A stretch of 64,000 nt of DNA, taken from assembly GCA_039090855.1 (NCBI GenBank), contig CM077013.1:139149240-139213239 (forward strand), read 5' to 3'. The notes below the pieces were generated by a model. The model saw only the letters and a program-made list of their open reading frames with translations, was not told where the DNA came from and made no database searches. Positions within the stretch are counted from its first letter, which is position 1; each line of letters opens with the position of its first letter. This document shows positions 11,341-22,847 of the stretch, in pieces. The DNA is from Macrothele yani (lineage: Eukaryota; Arthropoda; Arachnida; Araneae; Macrothelidae). A program made the position numbers and the translations under genes.

Positions 11341-12382
11341 AGTATGGCTCACCATACTTAGTTTATTTAAAAGTAACAAATGTGAGACCACACGGCCTCA
11401 ATTACCTAAAAATGCATACAACAATAACTCTGCAAAAACACATGCCCACGCTGTGATAAGTTACAAAATTTAAATGATGGAAATGTGACGATTATCGTCT
11501 CACCTGTGACTCATGCAGTGAACAATTTTGAGTACATTTACTGTAATAGCGCATTAATGTCAGGCCTATTACATCTGTTGTAGTCCAATGTTATTGAAGC
11601 CATTTCAACACTTTAATCATATGTGCAAGGACATGCATTTTGTTAAGTTATGAAAAAAACATGATATGAAATCTAAGATGAAGTGAAGCAGCGAAAATGA
11701 CACAATTGATGTTTCTCTAAGAGTGCATTATTACAAACTTCTAATTTTATGATTATCACATATCAGGGCTATGAGAGTGCCTCGGTGCTAGAGCCGGAGG
11801 CAAAGCCAACTCATTTGTGGCTCTCCTTCAAAATGCAATGACAAGTAGTATTATTTGACTAATGATAATGGTTAATAATTAGTAAACTCATGCGTTTTTA
11901 CAAGCTTAAACTTCTACGTAATTCCGACCAACTGCTGTAGTTAGATTGTTGCCTAACTGAAATTGCGTTTGTTAGGGGCAAACGATGATCTTCAATTTTA
12001 GGACGAAAGGAACATTACACACTTATGAACGACACCCAGGTAAACTAACTATATGCAACAAATTGTAAGTGCTTCACAAAAATGGCATTCGTAAAGATGG
12101 AAAGCACCCCGTACATCTGACGACGTGCAAGTCCGCACAACAGCACTTCGCCTAGCAAATGCCGCAGGCAGACTTTTGCTGGAAGGCCAATTCAAGTCGC
12201 AATGAACTCCATTTAATCCTCAGTGTGAGGAAATATACCGTACACTTAATACACTATAAAGGAAAGATGAACTTGTGACATTACAAAAAAAAAAAAAATT
12301 AAACGGAGAAGCAGCTATGTGCAAGCAGATCTACGCTGAAGACCCACGGGCAGCTGACAAAGCCACACGCAATACCTCTGTC
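11341..12382. other. Non-coding; possibly 3' region of the downstream LINE
   Basis: No coding ORF was found. The part closest to 12382 lies on the 3' side of the minus-strand Tx1-like LINE and may be its 3' untranslated region. An A run lies at about 12284-12298. Confidence 0.35.
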
Positions 12383-12392
12383 TGCTCCGCTT

Positions 12393-12618
12393 AATTTTTT
12401 TTTTTTTTTATTGGAGGTTTAACGACCACCGTGAGCAACTCAATGGGCTATAAGCAGTCGCCCGTCCCTAATTTAGGGTCACTGGTTCCAGGGAAGGGAG
12501 AGAACCAGTGCCGTAAGACAAACACAACATCCATGCCTGACCGGGATTCGAACCCGGACCCCTTACGGACGAATGATCAGAGGCCAGCGCCTTAGACCAC
12601 TGCGCCACCGGGGCGGCC
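12393..12618 (-). repeat. tRNA-derived SINE family 1, full length
   Basis: On the minus strand this reads a tRNA-like head (GGTGGCGCAGTGGTCTAAGG as box A, GGGTTCGAATCCCGG as box B), a body ending GTCGTTAAACCTCCAATA and a poly-A tail. A 10-bp target duplication TGCTCCGCTT flanks it (12383-12392 and 12619-12628). Other copies in the window lie at 11206, 24696, 38114, 50381 and 53490. It would be transcribed by RNA polymerase III and mobilised by a LINE (family knowledge). Confidence 0.92.
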
Positions 12619-12652
12619 TGCTCCGCTTTACACGGTTAGATGAACAATTCAG

Positions 12653-13752
12653 TTATTTACTTTCATACCAAGTTGATCCCGGGGGCCATTCAGAATGAAA
12701 GATCCCTTGACTAGAGTTGCAAAAGTGGGTTGCATATTCCGATGACAGACGTCTAGTTAATGCATTTCTAAAACGAAGTTGCAAAAGATTACCAGCTTCG
12801 GCAATGGAAGGGGTAGGAGAAATGTGTCTTAATGATTGCCAAAATCCATGAATTAAAAATTTTGCTAACACAAAAAATATACGAGCAGATGTTCGGTCGA
12901 TGCTGTTTGTAACCCTGTCACGAGGGACCAAATAATTGAATTCATGACGAGAGTGCATGTGAAGACACACTTTGCCTACAAGGATGTTTAGAAGTTGAAA
13001 TAACGGTTCTAATACACAGCATGAGTTGTAATTGTGGAAAGTGTCCACGAAAACACCGCAGAAGGGGCAGTCCGAGGAATTTCTGAGACCCCATCTGGCC
13101 AACCTTTCCGGTGTTGGGAGTCTGTCCATCAAAAATCTCCACTGTATGTCACGCTCCTCCGGGAGGCCGACGACGGTGCGGTGCGGAGCACTCCACACAG
13201 CTCGATCTACCACCGGGGGAATTGACGTGAGGGAAATTGGAGAAGTCGAACCGAACAACAAGTGTTTATAAATGAAACTAGGCCGGAGGTTGTAAAGGAA
13301 CATTGGCCCAGACAGGTGGGATAAAGCAAACGGGAGGGATAAAGGAACTGACGCTTGAGGAATGAGACCCGATGAATAAACAAAAATTGGAATTAAACGT
13401 TTCAAAGTAGAGTGTAAACAGGCCAACTTGACCACATTCTTCGATGAAATTAGAAGTTGTGCGAAAACAAATGATAGTGAGAGCCATTGGAGATCAGTTC
13501 CTACCAGCTGTGCAACTGTCAGTATTCCAGCCTTAATCCATTCTGGGTACACAAAGGGATCATCTGATTGTTGATAAACTGTCGTGGAGTACAACAAAGG
13601 CTCTTGGAGTAGTTCTTGCAGACAGGTGGGTAGAAGCCTTTGCAATGCTAACTCCATCCAGAATTTGATGGCTTCTTTTGTGACTGCAGGTAGGCGTCGA
13701 GGAAGAATAGTAAGTCGATCTATCTTTAATAGCAATTTAAATGTTAGATATA
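12653..13752 (-). pseudogene. LINE ORF2 C-terminal region
   Basis: A long open frame on the minus strand encodes the part of ORF2 downstream of RT. Near its end it reads QWRFLMDRLPTPERLARWG and CPFCGVFVDTFHNYNSC, the zinc-knuckle-like region common to Tx1-type LINE ORF2 proteins. The open frame nominally runs to 13822, but the residues beyond 13752 come from the Tc1 terminal repeat. The LINE reading continues on the other side of the Tc1 at 15186. It ends with ...WPPGSTWYESK and a stop. Confidence 0.78.
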
Positions 13753-15185
13753 CACTGCTGGCCACCCAAAATACAACACCAAGAAGGACACGAGATAGCA
13801 AAGCCAAATTTACTGGACACATAGCAACAGATACAAAGATGAAACGATTGAGCTTACAGGCCCGTGCGACTTGCGGAACACGCAGACATCAATAGTTCGT
13901 ATGGGCCTATGGCTGGTAATAACGGCCGCTACACGCCGCGGCATTGAACGAAAGAGGCTTTAGATGTGGGCTTGGGGTATGTCGGTCCAGGCTGCTTCCA
14001 CACGTTGCCACTGTTCATCAGGCGTAAGCGCGGGTGATGCTTGCCGGGCCACTCGGTTGCCGATCAGCGACCAGACATGTTCGATGGGCGACATATCAGA
14101 AGAACAAACGGGCCACGGCAGCAGTGACACTTGGTGGGCCGTGAAGAATTGTTGCACGATGCGTGACACGTGCGGGCGCTCACTGTCCTGTTGAAACGTG
14201 GCCGCTGGCAGGTCGTGCAAGTAAGGGAGGACTACAGGCTCAAAAACGTCGGAGATGTAGCGGTGGCGGTTGAGTATACCGGCGATGCGTACCGGCGATG
14301 CGTACCGGCGATGCGTAACAGAGGGGTGCGGGTGTCATATCCAATTGCACCCCAAACCATAACGCCAGACGACGGACCGGTATGGCGAAGCATAATGCAG
14401 GCGTTATACAGTCTCTAGCCGCGGTGCCGCCACACGCGGATCCGACCATCGTGGTGTTGCAGGAAGAAGCGGAATTCGTCGGAGAAGACAATGTTGTGCC
14501 ATTCCGTAGTCCAGGTGCGGCGTTCAACGGCCCACTGCCACCGCACTCGCCGGTGGTGTAACGTCAATTGTAATCGGAGCAATGGGCGCCGTGATACAAG
14601 TCCCCGCTCCTGAAGACAACGTCGAACGGTACGTGCTGATACAGGTTGTTGCGAAACATAACCTAATTCCTGTGCTAACGTTCGTGATGGGGCGGTGCGA
14701 GGCGTCAATGCCCGCCGCACAACATGCCTGTCCTCTCGTTCGGTGGTGTGCCGCGTCTTCGGCAATCGCTCACGTCGGTCCGTCCGTCCCTCCTGCACCC
14801 ACAGAATCCATACTCTCCTCACTGTGGCTGGATGTCGTCCTATAGGGGCGCCGATGTCTCGGTACGATAAGCCTCTGTCGCGATAAGCCAATATTCGTCC
14901 TCTGTCGAACTCCGAAATGTGCCGGAATGACTGTCGTATTCTGCGACGAGGCATCAGGAAGCTTCTCACGCACAGGTCCGGCAGCACAACACACTTCCAC
15001 TACTTACAACCCGCCTTCTGTGCACCCTTCTTATAGTGCTTCTCGGTGGCCTGCCGGGCGCTCATGATTTGCATATGCCTGCAATGCTGACCGTTTGCAT
15101 GTCCTTTCGCGGGCGACGCATGCTGCGAATTTTAGGCTAATCGAATGCTTCCTTCTTGGTGTTGCATTTTGGGTGGCCAGGAGTG
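13753..15185 (-). mobile_element. Tc1-like transposon, family B, copy 1
   Basis: The terminal inverted repeats read CACTGCTGGCCACCCAAAAT on the left (13753) and the reverse complement of CACTCCTGGCCACCCAAAAT on the right (ending 15185), flanked by TA on both sides. The transposase lies on the minus strand. The insertion splits a Tx1-like LINE in the same orientation. Copy 2 lies at 22848-24259. Confidence 0.92.
13960..14954 (-). pseudogene. Tc1-family transposase (family B copy 1), broken
   Basis: This would be the cut-and-paste DDE transposase. I chose the ATG at 14954 because it gives MPRRRIRQSFRHISEFDRG, matching copy 2. It is followed by two HTH segments (YRDRGLSYRDIGAPIGRHPA; SARTVRRCLQERGL) and the first catalytic Asp in VFSDEFRF. 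A stop ends this frame at 14415, but the same frame reads on through VMVWGAIGYDTRT. A 13-bp triplication at about 14280-14318 then shifts the frame. The last part (13960-14220) carries QQDSERPH with the second Asp (N changed to S next to it) and DMSPIEHVW with the Glu; the spacing counts as DD34E. Confidence 0.88.
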
Positions 15186-16760
15186 TATATTGGGCGGAGC
15201 GAGAATTGCATCCAGAGTGAGCACAGCTGATGAGGGTGGATAAGAGTATTGTCGGAAAAGAAATGCTAGCTGAGTCGCCCTGTACCGCAGTGCCACATCT
15301 GGTATATTAACTCCACCCCATGGCACCGGCAGCGACAGAACTCTCAGCGCTACCCAGTATTTCCTGTGCCATATGAACGAGGAGATTTTTGAAGAGATTG
15401 TGCAAAGAAACGCAGTTGGAACAACCTGGGACGTCCAAGTATATAGAAAGAGAGGGAAAAGGTAAGTCGCGACGACTCGCGCCCTTCCCCGCACTGACAT
15501 GCAGTTCCGGACGAGTTTCCATCGCTCCAGTAAACGTTGAAAAGTGGAAAGAAGAGATATATTAGTGTTGTTAGTGCGAAGCGAAGACCGGCCAACCGAG
15601 ACCCCCAGGAAGCACTGAGCGATATTTGACCAATTTGCGCCTCAGGGCCGATCACTACGGGAGCTCTATGACCCGCACCACAACCCAGAACACTTAGCTG
15701 TGTTAAGCGGTGCCCCGGACGCCCCCGCATAGTAGGCATAACAGGAGGATAGCTGTGAAAAGGAAGATTCAGAGCGGATAAAGACCGTGAGATCATCAGC
15801 ATACGCCGTAAGCAAGGCCGCATGATGACGACTCACCGGGGTTAATGAGAGTTTGGATAGTGTAAATCGATTACGGAGTAGGACAAGAAAAGAATCAAAG
15901 GCTAGAGAAAACAGCTGTCCTGAAAGGGGGCATCCTTGTCGAATACCAGCAGAAAACGGCATGCCCCAGACAGCAGCGCTGCAGTACGAATGTGGACAAC
16001 GGAATCTGTGTAGAGATTTAGGATAATTGAACAAAACCTGTCTGGAAATCCAAAGGACTGTAAGGTTTGAATGAGGTAAGGATGCGCAACGTGATCAAAC
16101 GCCTGGCGCTTATCAAGTGAAAACACCGCCAGGGGCTCGACCCGCTGCTCTGACAGAACGACCATATTCTGAATTAAATGAATTGAATTATGAATAGATC
16201 TTGATGGATTTGAATAAGCTTGGTCTTCATGTATTACGTGTGGTAAAACTGAGTCGAGTCTGAGTGGTCTTCATGTATTACGTGTGGTAAAACAGTTTAT
16301 AATCGGAGTTTAGGATGCTAATGAGTTGCCAGTTGTTCAGGTTGAGCAAGTCCCCTTTCTTTGGCAGATGGCGGATGTATGCAGCGGTGAAAATTGACGG
16401 AATAGAGTGACCAGTAAGAAGAGCATTAAAACAAGCTTGTAGAAGTGGCAGAAGTAACGGAAGAAAAGCGCGATAGAAAGAGGTAGAGAGACCGTCGAGG
16501 CCAGGAGCTGAATGTTGATTGAGAGTGGATAAAGCATTTTTGATCTCAACGTCAGAAATTGGGGAAATGAGGGGAGAAAAGTGATGAGACGGAACCTTGG
16601 GAAGGTTGGCGAACAGAGGGGAGGATGAATTATAGGAAGGTAGGGATGGGTCAAAACGTTCACAGAAATAGTCGTGGATCACGGGACCCAGGATAGTAGG
16701 ATCATTGGTAACGGTTCCGTCTTGGAGAGTAAGATGGGTAAGAGAGGCCCTCGAAAGCAA
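15186..16760 (-). pseudogene. LINE ORF2 reverse transcriptase region, several frames
   Basis: Overlapping minus-strand frames together spell an RT. They read SAPGLDGLSTSFYRAFLP and AYIRHLPKKGDLLNLNNW (16278-16760), AVFSLDKRQAFDHVAHPYL (15902-16165, with the motif A Asp), GIRQGCPLSGQLFSLAFDSF then AYADDLTVFIR (15666-16034, catalytic YADD), and the thumb region (15132-15823, whose residues below 15186 belong to the Tc1). Each step between frames marks a frameshift. Residues fit Tx1-type LINEs best. A 29-bp sequence is repeated at 16221-16249 and 16265-16293, a local ~44-bp duplication that breaks the reading further. Confidence 0.78.
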
Positions 16761-17051
16761 TCACTGCTCAACCCCAGCGAGTGTGCACACATCCTGGACC
16801 TCATCAGTGAGTTCTTGGAACTTGAGTCTTCGCAGTGCTTGGCTTGCGTCTTGTTCCAAAAGTTTTCTTAACGTTACTTTTGTTGAACTGTAGGTGGCAA
16901 ATTTTACTTCCAAACAATCAAATGTTGCTCACAAATGTGCAATTTAATGGAATGATTAAAAGTGTAACTCCCTGAAAAACGTCGAGCAAAAGCTAAAATC
17001 TGATTTTTTGTTGTGGTCCAGTTGGTTATCGGGTCGTCAGCAGTATTCAAA

Positions 17052-17903
17052 TTATTTTCTTGCTGTTTGAAGAATTTGAGTGACTGTATTGTTGAACTCC
17101 ACATCTTGTAATAGGTAATCCGGAAGAGACAAAATATAATATTTCGGGATATTTATGGTTGGTAACACGAAGGAGGTTGTACATATGGAGTGATCTGAGG
17201 AGATTGTGAGGCGATATTCCGCCTTTTGGACCGCTGTACAGAAATGTTCCGAAACGTAGAATCTGTCAAGACGGGCCTCCGCCTGTGATGTGGCAACCGG
17301 TGACCTCCACGAAAACACCGGAGTGGATGGGTGGTATTCACGATACACATCGCTTAACGTAGCATAGTTGACTAATGTTGTTAGAGCTGACACTAAGACC
17401 ATCCCATACTCAGTCGAGTGGTTTCGATCTAGATCTAGCTGCAGGGTACAGTTGAAATCGTCTCCCAAAACATTGACATCGTTCGATGGGATCGTTTCGA
17501 AAAGCGCCGTTAGTGTTTCGATGAGCGAAAGTGCTTCTGCATTTGAATTTGGCATATTAATATTAAAAAGATGAAAAGTTAAACCTGCAACAATGATACT
17601 AAGCGCCAAGAAGGTGACTTCAAATCGTGCGATCTCCCTGATGCTAGCAAATGTATACGAGAGTGTATTATGCACTGCGATGGCAACCCCTGATCCGGGT
17701 TGACTCCCATAACAGTGAAAGAATTTGTATGGCCACACCCTCCAACGGTGCATTGGCATCGGGGTCACAGGAGTACAATTGGTTTCCTGCAAATACAGGA
17801 TTTCAGACAGGGTTGGGGAGAGATCCTCATAAGCAAGAGAGTTCACAAAATAATTTGCGAACCCTCTGTAATTGAAGGAGGTGCAGTTAAGTTGTTTGGA
17901 CAT
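17052..17903 (-). pseudogene. LINE ORF2 apurinic-type endonuclease domain
   Basis: A 283-residue open frame begins MSKQLNCTSFNYRGFANYF and contains, in order, ILYLQETN (catalytic Glu), GSGVAIAVHNTL, NVLGDDFNCTLQLDLDR, EARLDRFYVSEHF and SSDHSICTTSF (catalytic His). This is the motif order of the endonuclease that nicks target DNA for LINE insertion. It ends at a stop where the linker to RT would begin, so it is separated from its RT. The start is simply the first Met; the true N-terminus may lie upstream. Confidence 0.8.
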
Positions 17904-18073
17904 CCACCGAGTGACACAGCTGCTTCTCGGCGTTTGGGAAATAATATGAAATGTTAGCTTGGTAAGGCAGCAAGACGATATTGGGTCTTTAAAATAATGT
18001 TAATGTTGTTAGAAATACTTCACTTTTCCCCACAGCAGTTCAATATGGCATATTCGTACACACATATACTGTA

Positions 18074-18844
18074 CTAGCCACCCGGCCCGGCTTCGCACGA
18101 TAGCAATTTAGAATTTAAAGCGAATCTAAAGAGAGACGATTATTACGTTCAACAGGCGACTGTCTTTCTCTTTGTAAAGTCATTCTCTGTCTGTCATTTG
18201 CCAATCGAGATTCTGTTTCTTGGAAAGTTTCATAATGACGGGATAAACAAATGTTTTTAGCGTCCGATGTACTACGAGCTATATTCGATTTTCGTCTCGG
18301 CATAATGTTAATACAGTATTTAAATTTTAATTAAAGAGCTACTCAAAGATATACATGCGCGTGGACTAAAACAACTACGCATTTAATCTGTGCGAGCGCT
18401 GATAAACCAATTCTCTTTCAGCGTTCGATGTAACTACACATTTTGTCTGTGCAAGCGCCGATAAACCAATTCTTTCAGCATCCGATATAACTACGCATTT
18501 AGTCTGTGGCCTCACATGCTGTCAGACCGGCCGCCGCGCATGTGCCTCGCGTCTTTTCCCCAATGAGCAAACAAGTTTCGTAAACCGGTCGCCGCGCATC
18601 GTTGTTTAGGCAGTGGAAGCCACAAAAGAATGCAAACAGCGGTTTTTTCTTTGACTTGTCCCTGAAATCGTTACTGCTCGGCTCCCTTTTGTCATAGATT
18701 AATGTCTCATACACCTAAACCTTCCTCGATAAATGCTCTATGGAATGGTGAAAACCGCATCAAAATCCGTCCAGCGATTCTCGAGATTAGCCTGAACAAA
18801 AAGACACACGCCTACCGGGAACTTTATTTTATACTATGTATAGA
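18074..18844 (-). mobile_element. Non-autonomous Helitron-like element, copy 2
   Basis: Same structure as 9979-10795: minus-strand start TCTATACATAGTATAAAATA after A, end GGTGGCTAG before T. The two copies align along their length except for the GC-rich module region, which is single here (about 18520-18575) where copy 1 has about four. A different ~55-bp stretch (CTGTGCGAGCGCTGATAAACC, about 18379-18475) is duplicated here. Confidence 0.72.
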
Positions 18845-20279
18845 TAGATATATTAGTCCTTTACCGCCTAGAACAAATTTACTCGGAGTTAGCAAAATGT
18901 ACTGAAATCAGCCCGAACAAATACATTCGCTGTCTTTGAAGTGGACTGAACGCGGCTTGAACCTGTGTAATGGAAAGCGACGTTTTCACTTCAGCTTTGT
19001 CCTTTAAAGTGGTCATTTAGGGGGATGGTTGATATTAATCCTTTCTGACTGATTACTTGCACAAAGGGCTATAACAATTGTGACGAACCTAAGAAGGGAA
19101 AGAGAAGATGTTCGAGTCACTACGTTTCTACCCGGTGGCATGAAGTCAGTGACATGCCCTTCTTCATCATGCCTTGACTCATACAGTAGAGGATAAACGA
19201 TTAGAAGGTAACACTTATCACTAGTGGTAAGTTTCTAGTCGGTACTGAAAAGATGAGAAGAGGAAATGAAATGTGTTTTGATATCTTCCCTGAAACCCTG
19301 CCTCTCACTGAACATTTCGTTTTGAAGAGCTCAGAAAATTTTGCCCGCCGTTTGGTTCAGGAACTTAAGCCACTTAAAAATTTAAGGTTGCTACATTCAA
19401 TATAATATTTTTAACCAATTTCTCTAAGGTTTCTGATACATTGAACCTTGTGGGAATGCCAAATCAGTTCACATTTTGCTTCTTCGTAAACTGATCTTCT
19501 ATTATTATTGTGATAGAAAGAAGTGGCCTAAGCTATAGATGGTGTCATCTACTGACTGGGTGTTGAGATTTTTTTGCGCAAAGTCTTCCTCGCATGATGC
19601 TCATAAATTTAACTGACATAATATGAACTCGAAGGCATCGTCCTCGAAATAAATGTAGGTTAAATTGAGTAAGTTACATCCCCGAACTACGGTGACAGCA
19701 AAATTTGGCAAATGTCCTGTGGTTCAACTTCAGGTTCCCACAGTTTGTGTTTGCCGTGGCTCTTCGTCAAACGGCAAAGATTAAGTAATTCACCATCACA
19801 GGACTGGTGCCTTTACACTTTTTTTGCTTCATTGTTTTCCTACTGCTTTATGTTCGAAGTACCTTTCTGCAATAAAGGCTGACGGATGTATCTGAAAACA
19901 TTTATAGTTAAAGAAAATTTCCATTTTTTCCGTTGTTTGTTTCGATCTTTAACGGCCAGCATGAGGAATTCTATGGGCTATAAACAGTTAGGGTCTTTAT
20001 TTCCCGGAAAGGTACGTAACGCCATTGGACAAATATAACAACCATGTCTCATCCAGAACTTGAACCCTGCCAAGGGCACATCTTAAACTAGTGATGAGAA
20101 ACCAGTGAGTCAGTCCACTCGGAAAACACTGCTGATCAATCGTTTGCATCTACTGCACAACCAGATGGAGGGTAACGACAATTTATGAGTCCTGTTGAGA
20201 ATCCGGGAAGAAACGTGTTTTATTCCAGCTGTAAGGAGAATGGTGTAAGCACTAGTTGAGTTGTCACGAAACTAACTTA
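18845..20279. other. Non-coding; one decayed SINE fragment
   Basis: At about 19940-20090, minus strand, a decayed SINE family 1 copy is visible (GGGCTATAAACAGT, then ATTTCCCGGAAAGG and AGAACTTGAACCCTG). No gene was recognised in the rest. Confidence 0.45.
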
Positions 20280-21422
20280 CACTATATTGACAAAGGTCAC
20301 CGGACACCTAGAAGAGAACTACAACATAGAATTTATTGATATTAGTACGGTGTTGGTTCACCTTTAGTATTAATGCATGCACTGACTCTTCGAGACATGC
20401 TTTCCACAGGGTTTTGTAACGGAGCATACCTAAGTAAACTGTTTTTGATGTACTCAAAAATTGGAAGACCCTTGGCGTGCCTGAAGCAGGAAAACCTACC
20501 GGCAGACCAAAGAAAATCAGCGAAAAGGGACGTCGAAACCTCAGAACAGTCGTTACACCTTATCGACGGAGTACTGCACAAAACCTCAGTGTACAGGTGA
20601 GTAAAAATGCTGGAACCTCGGTATGTACACGTACCATTCGCAGAGAACTTCATTCCATGGGTTACCGTGGTCGTGCGGCTGCTCATAAGTCTTTCATCTC
20701 CATTAGGAATGCTGCTTGTCGTTTAGCATGGTGCAACGAACATTTATCGTGGACCGTAGATCAATGGAAACGGATCCTATGGACTTATGAATCCAGATAC
20801 ACGATCCATCAGTCTGATGGCCGTGTATGGGTATGACTGCAGCCGGGGGAACGCTATTTACCACAGTGTACTGTTCCTACGTTCAAGTTTGGAGCTGGCA
20901 TTGTACTCGTGTGGGGGTGTTTCTCGTGGTATGGTCCCGATCCATTGGCTATCGTAGACAAATCTGTTAACCAGCATGTGTACCTCGATATTCTGAACAA
21001 TTATGCCCTACCAACTCTGTGGCAATACTATGGAACCGAGCCTTGTTGGTACCAGCAGGATAATGCACCGAGCCATAAAGCAAAGGCTGTTACTGCGTGG
21101 TTTGACAGCAATTCCGTATTGTATGTGGACTGTCCAGGACAGAGCCCTGATCTTAATCCTATAGAACACCTATGGGACAAATTAGAGTACCATATGAGAA
21201 GTTTGGAACCAAGGCCTACTACTAGGCAACAGGTAGCGGCAGCATTATGTACTGAATGGAAGCGCATACCTATCGCTGTGTTCCAAAACCTTGTCAAAAG
21301 CATGTATCGAAGTGTCAGTGCCTGCATGACGGCCAAAGGTGGACCGACACCGTACTAATGTATGCCAATAAATGCTATATTGTTTCTCTTTTGGGTGTCC
21401 GGTGATTTTTGTCAATATAGTG
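20280..21422 (+). mobile_element. Tc1-like transposon, family C, copy 1 (hybrid 5' end)
   Basis: Ends read CACTATATTGACAAAGGTCA and TGACTTTTGTCAATATAGTG-like, flanked by TA. The first ~137 bp (20280-20416) are an inverted copy of the element's own 3' end, up to the sequence coding the last residues of the transposase. Copies at 45794 and 55900 show the normal 5' end. The terminal inverted repeat is therefore unusually long here. Confidence 0.88.
20477..21358 (+). pseudogene. Tc1-family transposase (family C), one stop, mutated catalytic Asp
   Basis: The best-preserved family C transposase in the window. Frame 20477-20836 covers the end of the first DNA-binding domain (GRPKKISEKGRRNLR), the second HTH (NAGTSVCTRTIRRELHSMG) and the first catalytic position, which reads WTYESRY where relatives have DES. 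A TGA at 20834 interrupts it, and the same frame continues through VWGCFSWYGPDPLAI, QQDNAPSHKAK (second Asp) and SPDLNPIEHLWD (Glu). By my count 34 residues separate Asp and Glu (DD34E). The N-terminus is lost to the 5' rearrangement. Asp-to-Tyr alone would abolish catalysis. Confidence 0.9.
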
Positions 21423-22024
21423 TATCTTTTCATTAACCAAGTCTGAGTGCTGCATAGCATTGCAGGTTCAAATGCAGTCTTGAAAGCTAGACTTCTCAGC
21501 CTCATTGGTATCGCTCTGTCATATAGCAACGCTGGTGCATTTACCCACTTATTCCATTCTGCTTGCATTCTGCTCTTCACTCTTCCCTTCAGATCTATGG
21601 CGACTTTCACTTAGCAGCAGGTAAAAGCATAAGCTAGTCGATGTGGCCTTAAGGTGTCAAGAAATAAGTCTTCTACAGACGTTTTGGTTTGTTTCAAATC
21701 GATTCCAATGGCCGCTGAAGAGTTTTCCATTAGCATGTCTGGCTACCCCAAACTGACCTTTCATGCTGCTACTCGCCTTATTTACGGTAATCACTCAAAC
21801 TACTGATTTCGGACTACCATCTAAGGGTATAACAAGACTTTAACACGAGAAGAAACAAATAATGTTTCATGGTTCAAAACTTGAAAGAATGGCCTCAATG
21901 ATAAACAGACTTACAGGTAATGTACGAATATAAGACAAAATGTTCATTCGATGATTGCAACATAGCACACCATCAGTAGAATCAGACTGTTCTCAAGAAT
22001 TATCGTAAAATCATCAACGCTAGT
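21423..22024. other. Non-coding, no feature recognised
   Basis: No coding ORF or repeat was recognised. Confidence 0.4.
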
Positions 22025-22746
22025 AACAAGTTAGTAATATCATGCAATGCATTGATTATGATACGCTTTCCAACATATCAGAAATCATTGCTCAAGTTAT
22101 GAGGATAATGGCTGTAGAATAAATCTCGCTCCTATGACCTAACCTTGGACCCCATTTCGATGATATTCAACAGAACCGGTAAAGTATACTTCCGGAACAA
22201 CATGACAGTGTTTTGTCTCAATCGAAGCATTTTTACGTAATTTATAACGCATAAGGACGATGGAATGAATCCCGATCCTTTGTCCTGATCTTTGACCCCA
22301 TTTCGTCCACTTTCAATAGGGTTCGTCCCCAGGTGTTCCCCTACTACATACTAACATTTCATCGGAATCGAACCGTTTTTCAGCAAGGTATGACGCATAA
22401 GTGCAATGGAATGGATCCCGCTCCTATGTCCTGACTTTTGACCCCACTTCCCCAATTGTCAAAAGGGTTCATCCCCAGGTGGTCCCCTACGATAAACTAA
22501 AATTTCATCGAAATCCAACCATTTTTACGCAAGTTATGACGCATAAAGGCAATGGAATGCATCCCGCTCCTATGTCCTAAACTTTGACCCCATTTCGCAA
22601 ATTTTTAATGGGGTTTGTCCCCAGGTGGTCCCCTACCACATACTAAAATTTCATCGAAATCGAACCATTTTTATGCGAGTTATCGAGCGTACAGACGGAC
22701 AAAGCTGGAGCATATACGCTTCTTCAAACTACGGTTGGAAAGCGTA
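22025..22746 (+). repeat. Repeat element with 146-bp tandem units, copy 1
   Basis: Three to four diverged units repeat every 146 bp (ATGGAAT at 22260, 22406, 22552). Each contains TGACCCCATTTCG, GTCCCCAGGTGGTCCCCTAC and ATTTCATCGAAATCGAACC. The block lies between ACGCTTTCCAAC (22063) and its exact reverse complement (22734-22745). The end has ACAGACGGACAAAGCTGGAG. A second copy lies at 48440-49051. No coding capacity; class unknown. Confidence 0.85.
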
Positions 22747-22847
22747 AACAAACGAAGGTAAACTCTTTATTCAACGTCTTACGTAACAACAAATAAAATA
22801 ACATCTCGGTACTAACATTAGATAATCTAGCCTATCGTTTAAATCTA

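Larger units (their letters stand above)
12629..17903 (-). mobile_element. Tx1-clade-like LINE, 5'-truncated and decayed, split by a Tc1 element
   Basis: Read from 17903 down, the pieces occur in the order of a Tx1/L1-type ORF2: an APE-type endonuclease (17052-17903), the RT amino part (16278-16760), the RT core with YADD (15666-16165), then a C-terminal domain with a CPFC...H...C cluster (12653-13752). A Tc1 transposon at 13753-15185 interrupts it at a TA. No ORF1 was found upstream of 17903. Multiple frame changes in the RT region show it is dead. Confidence 0.8.
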
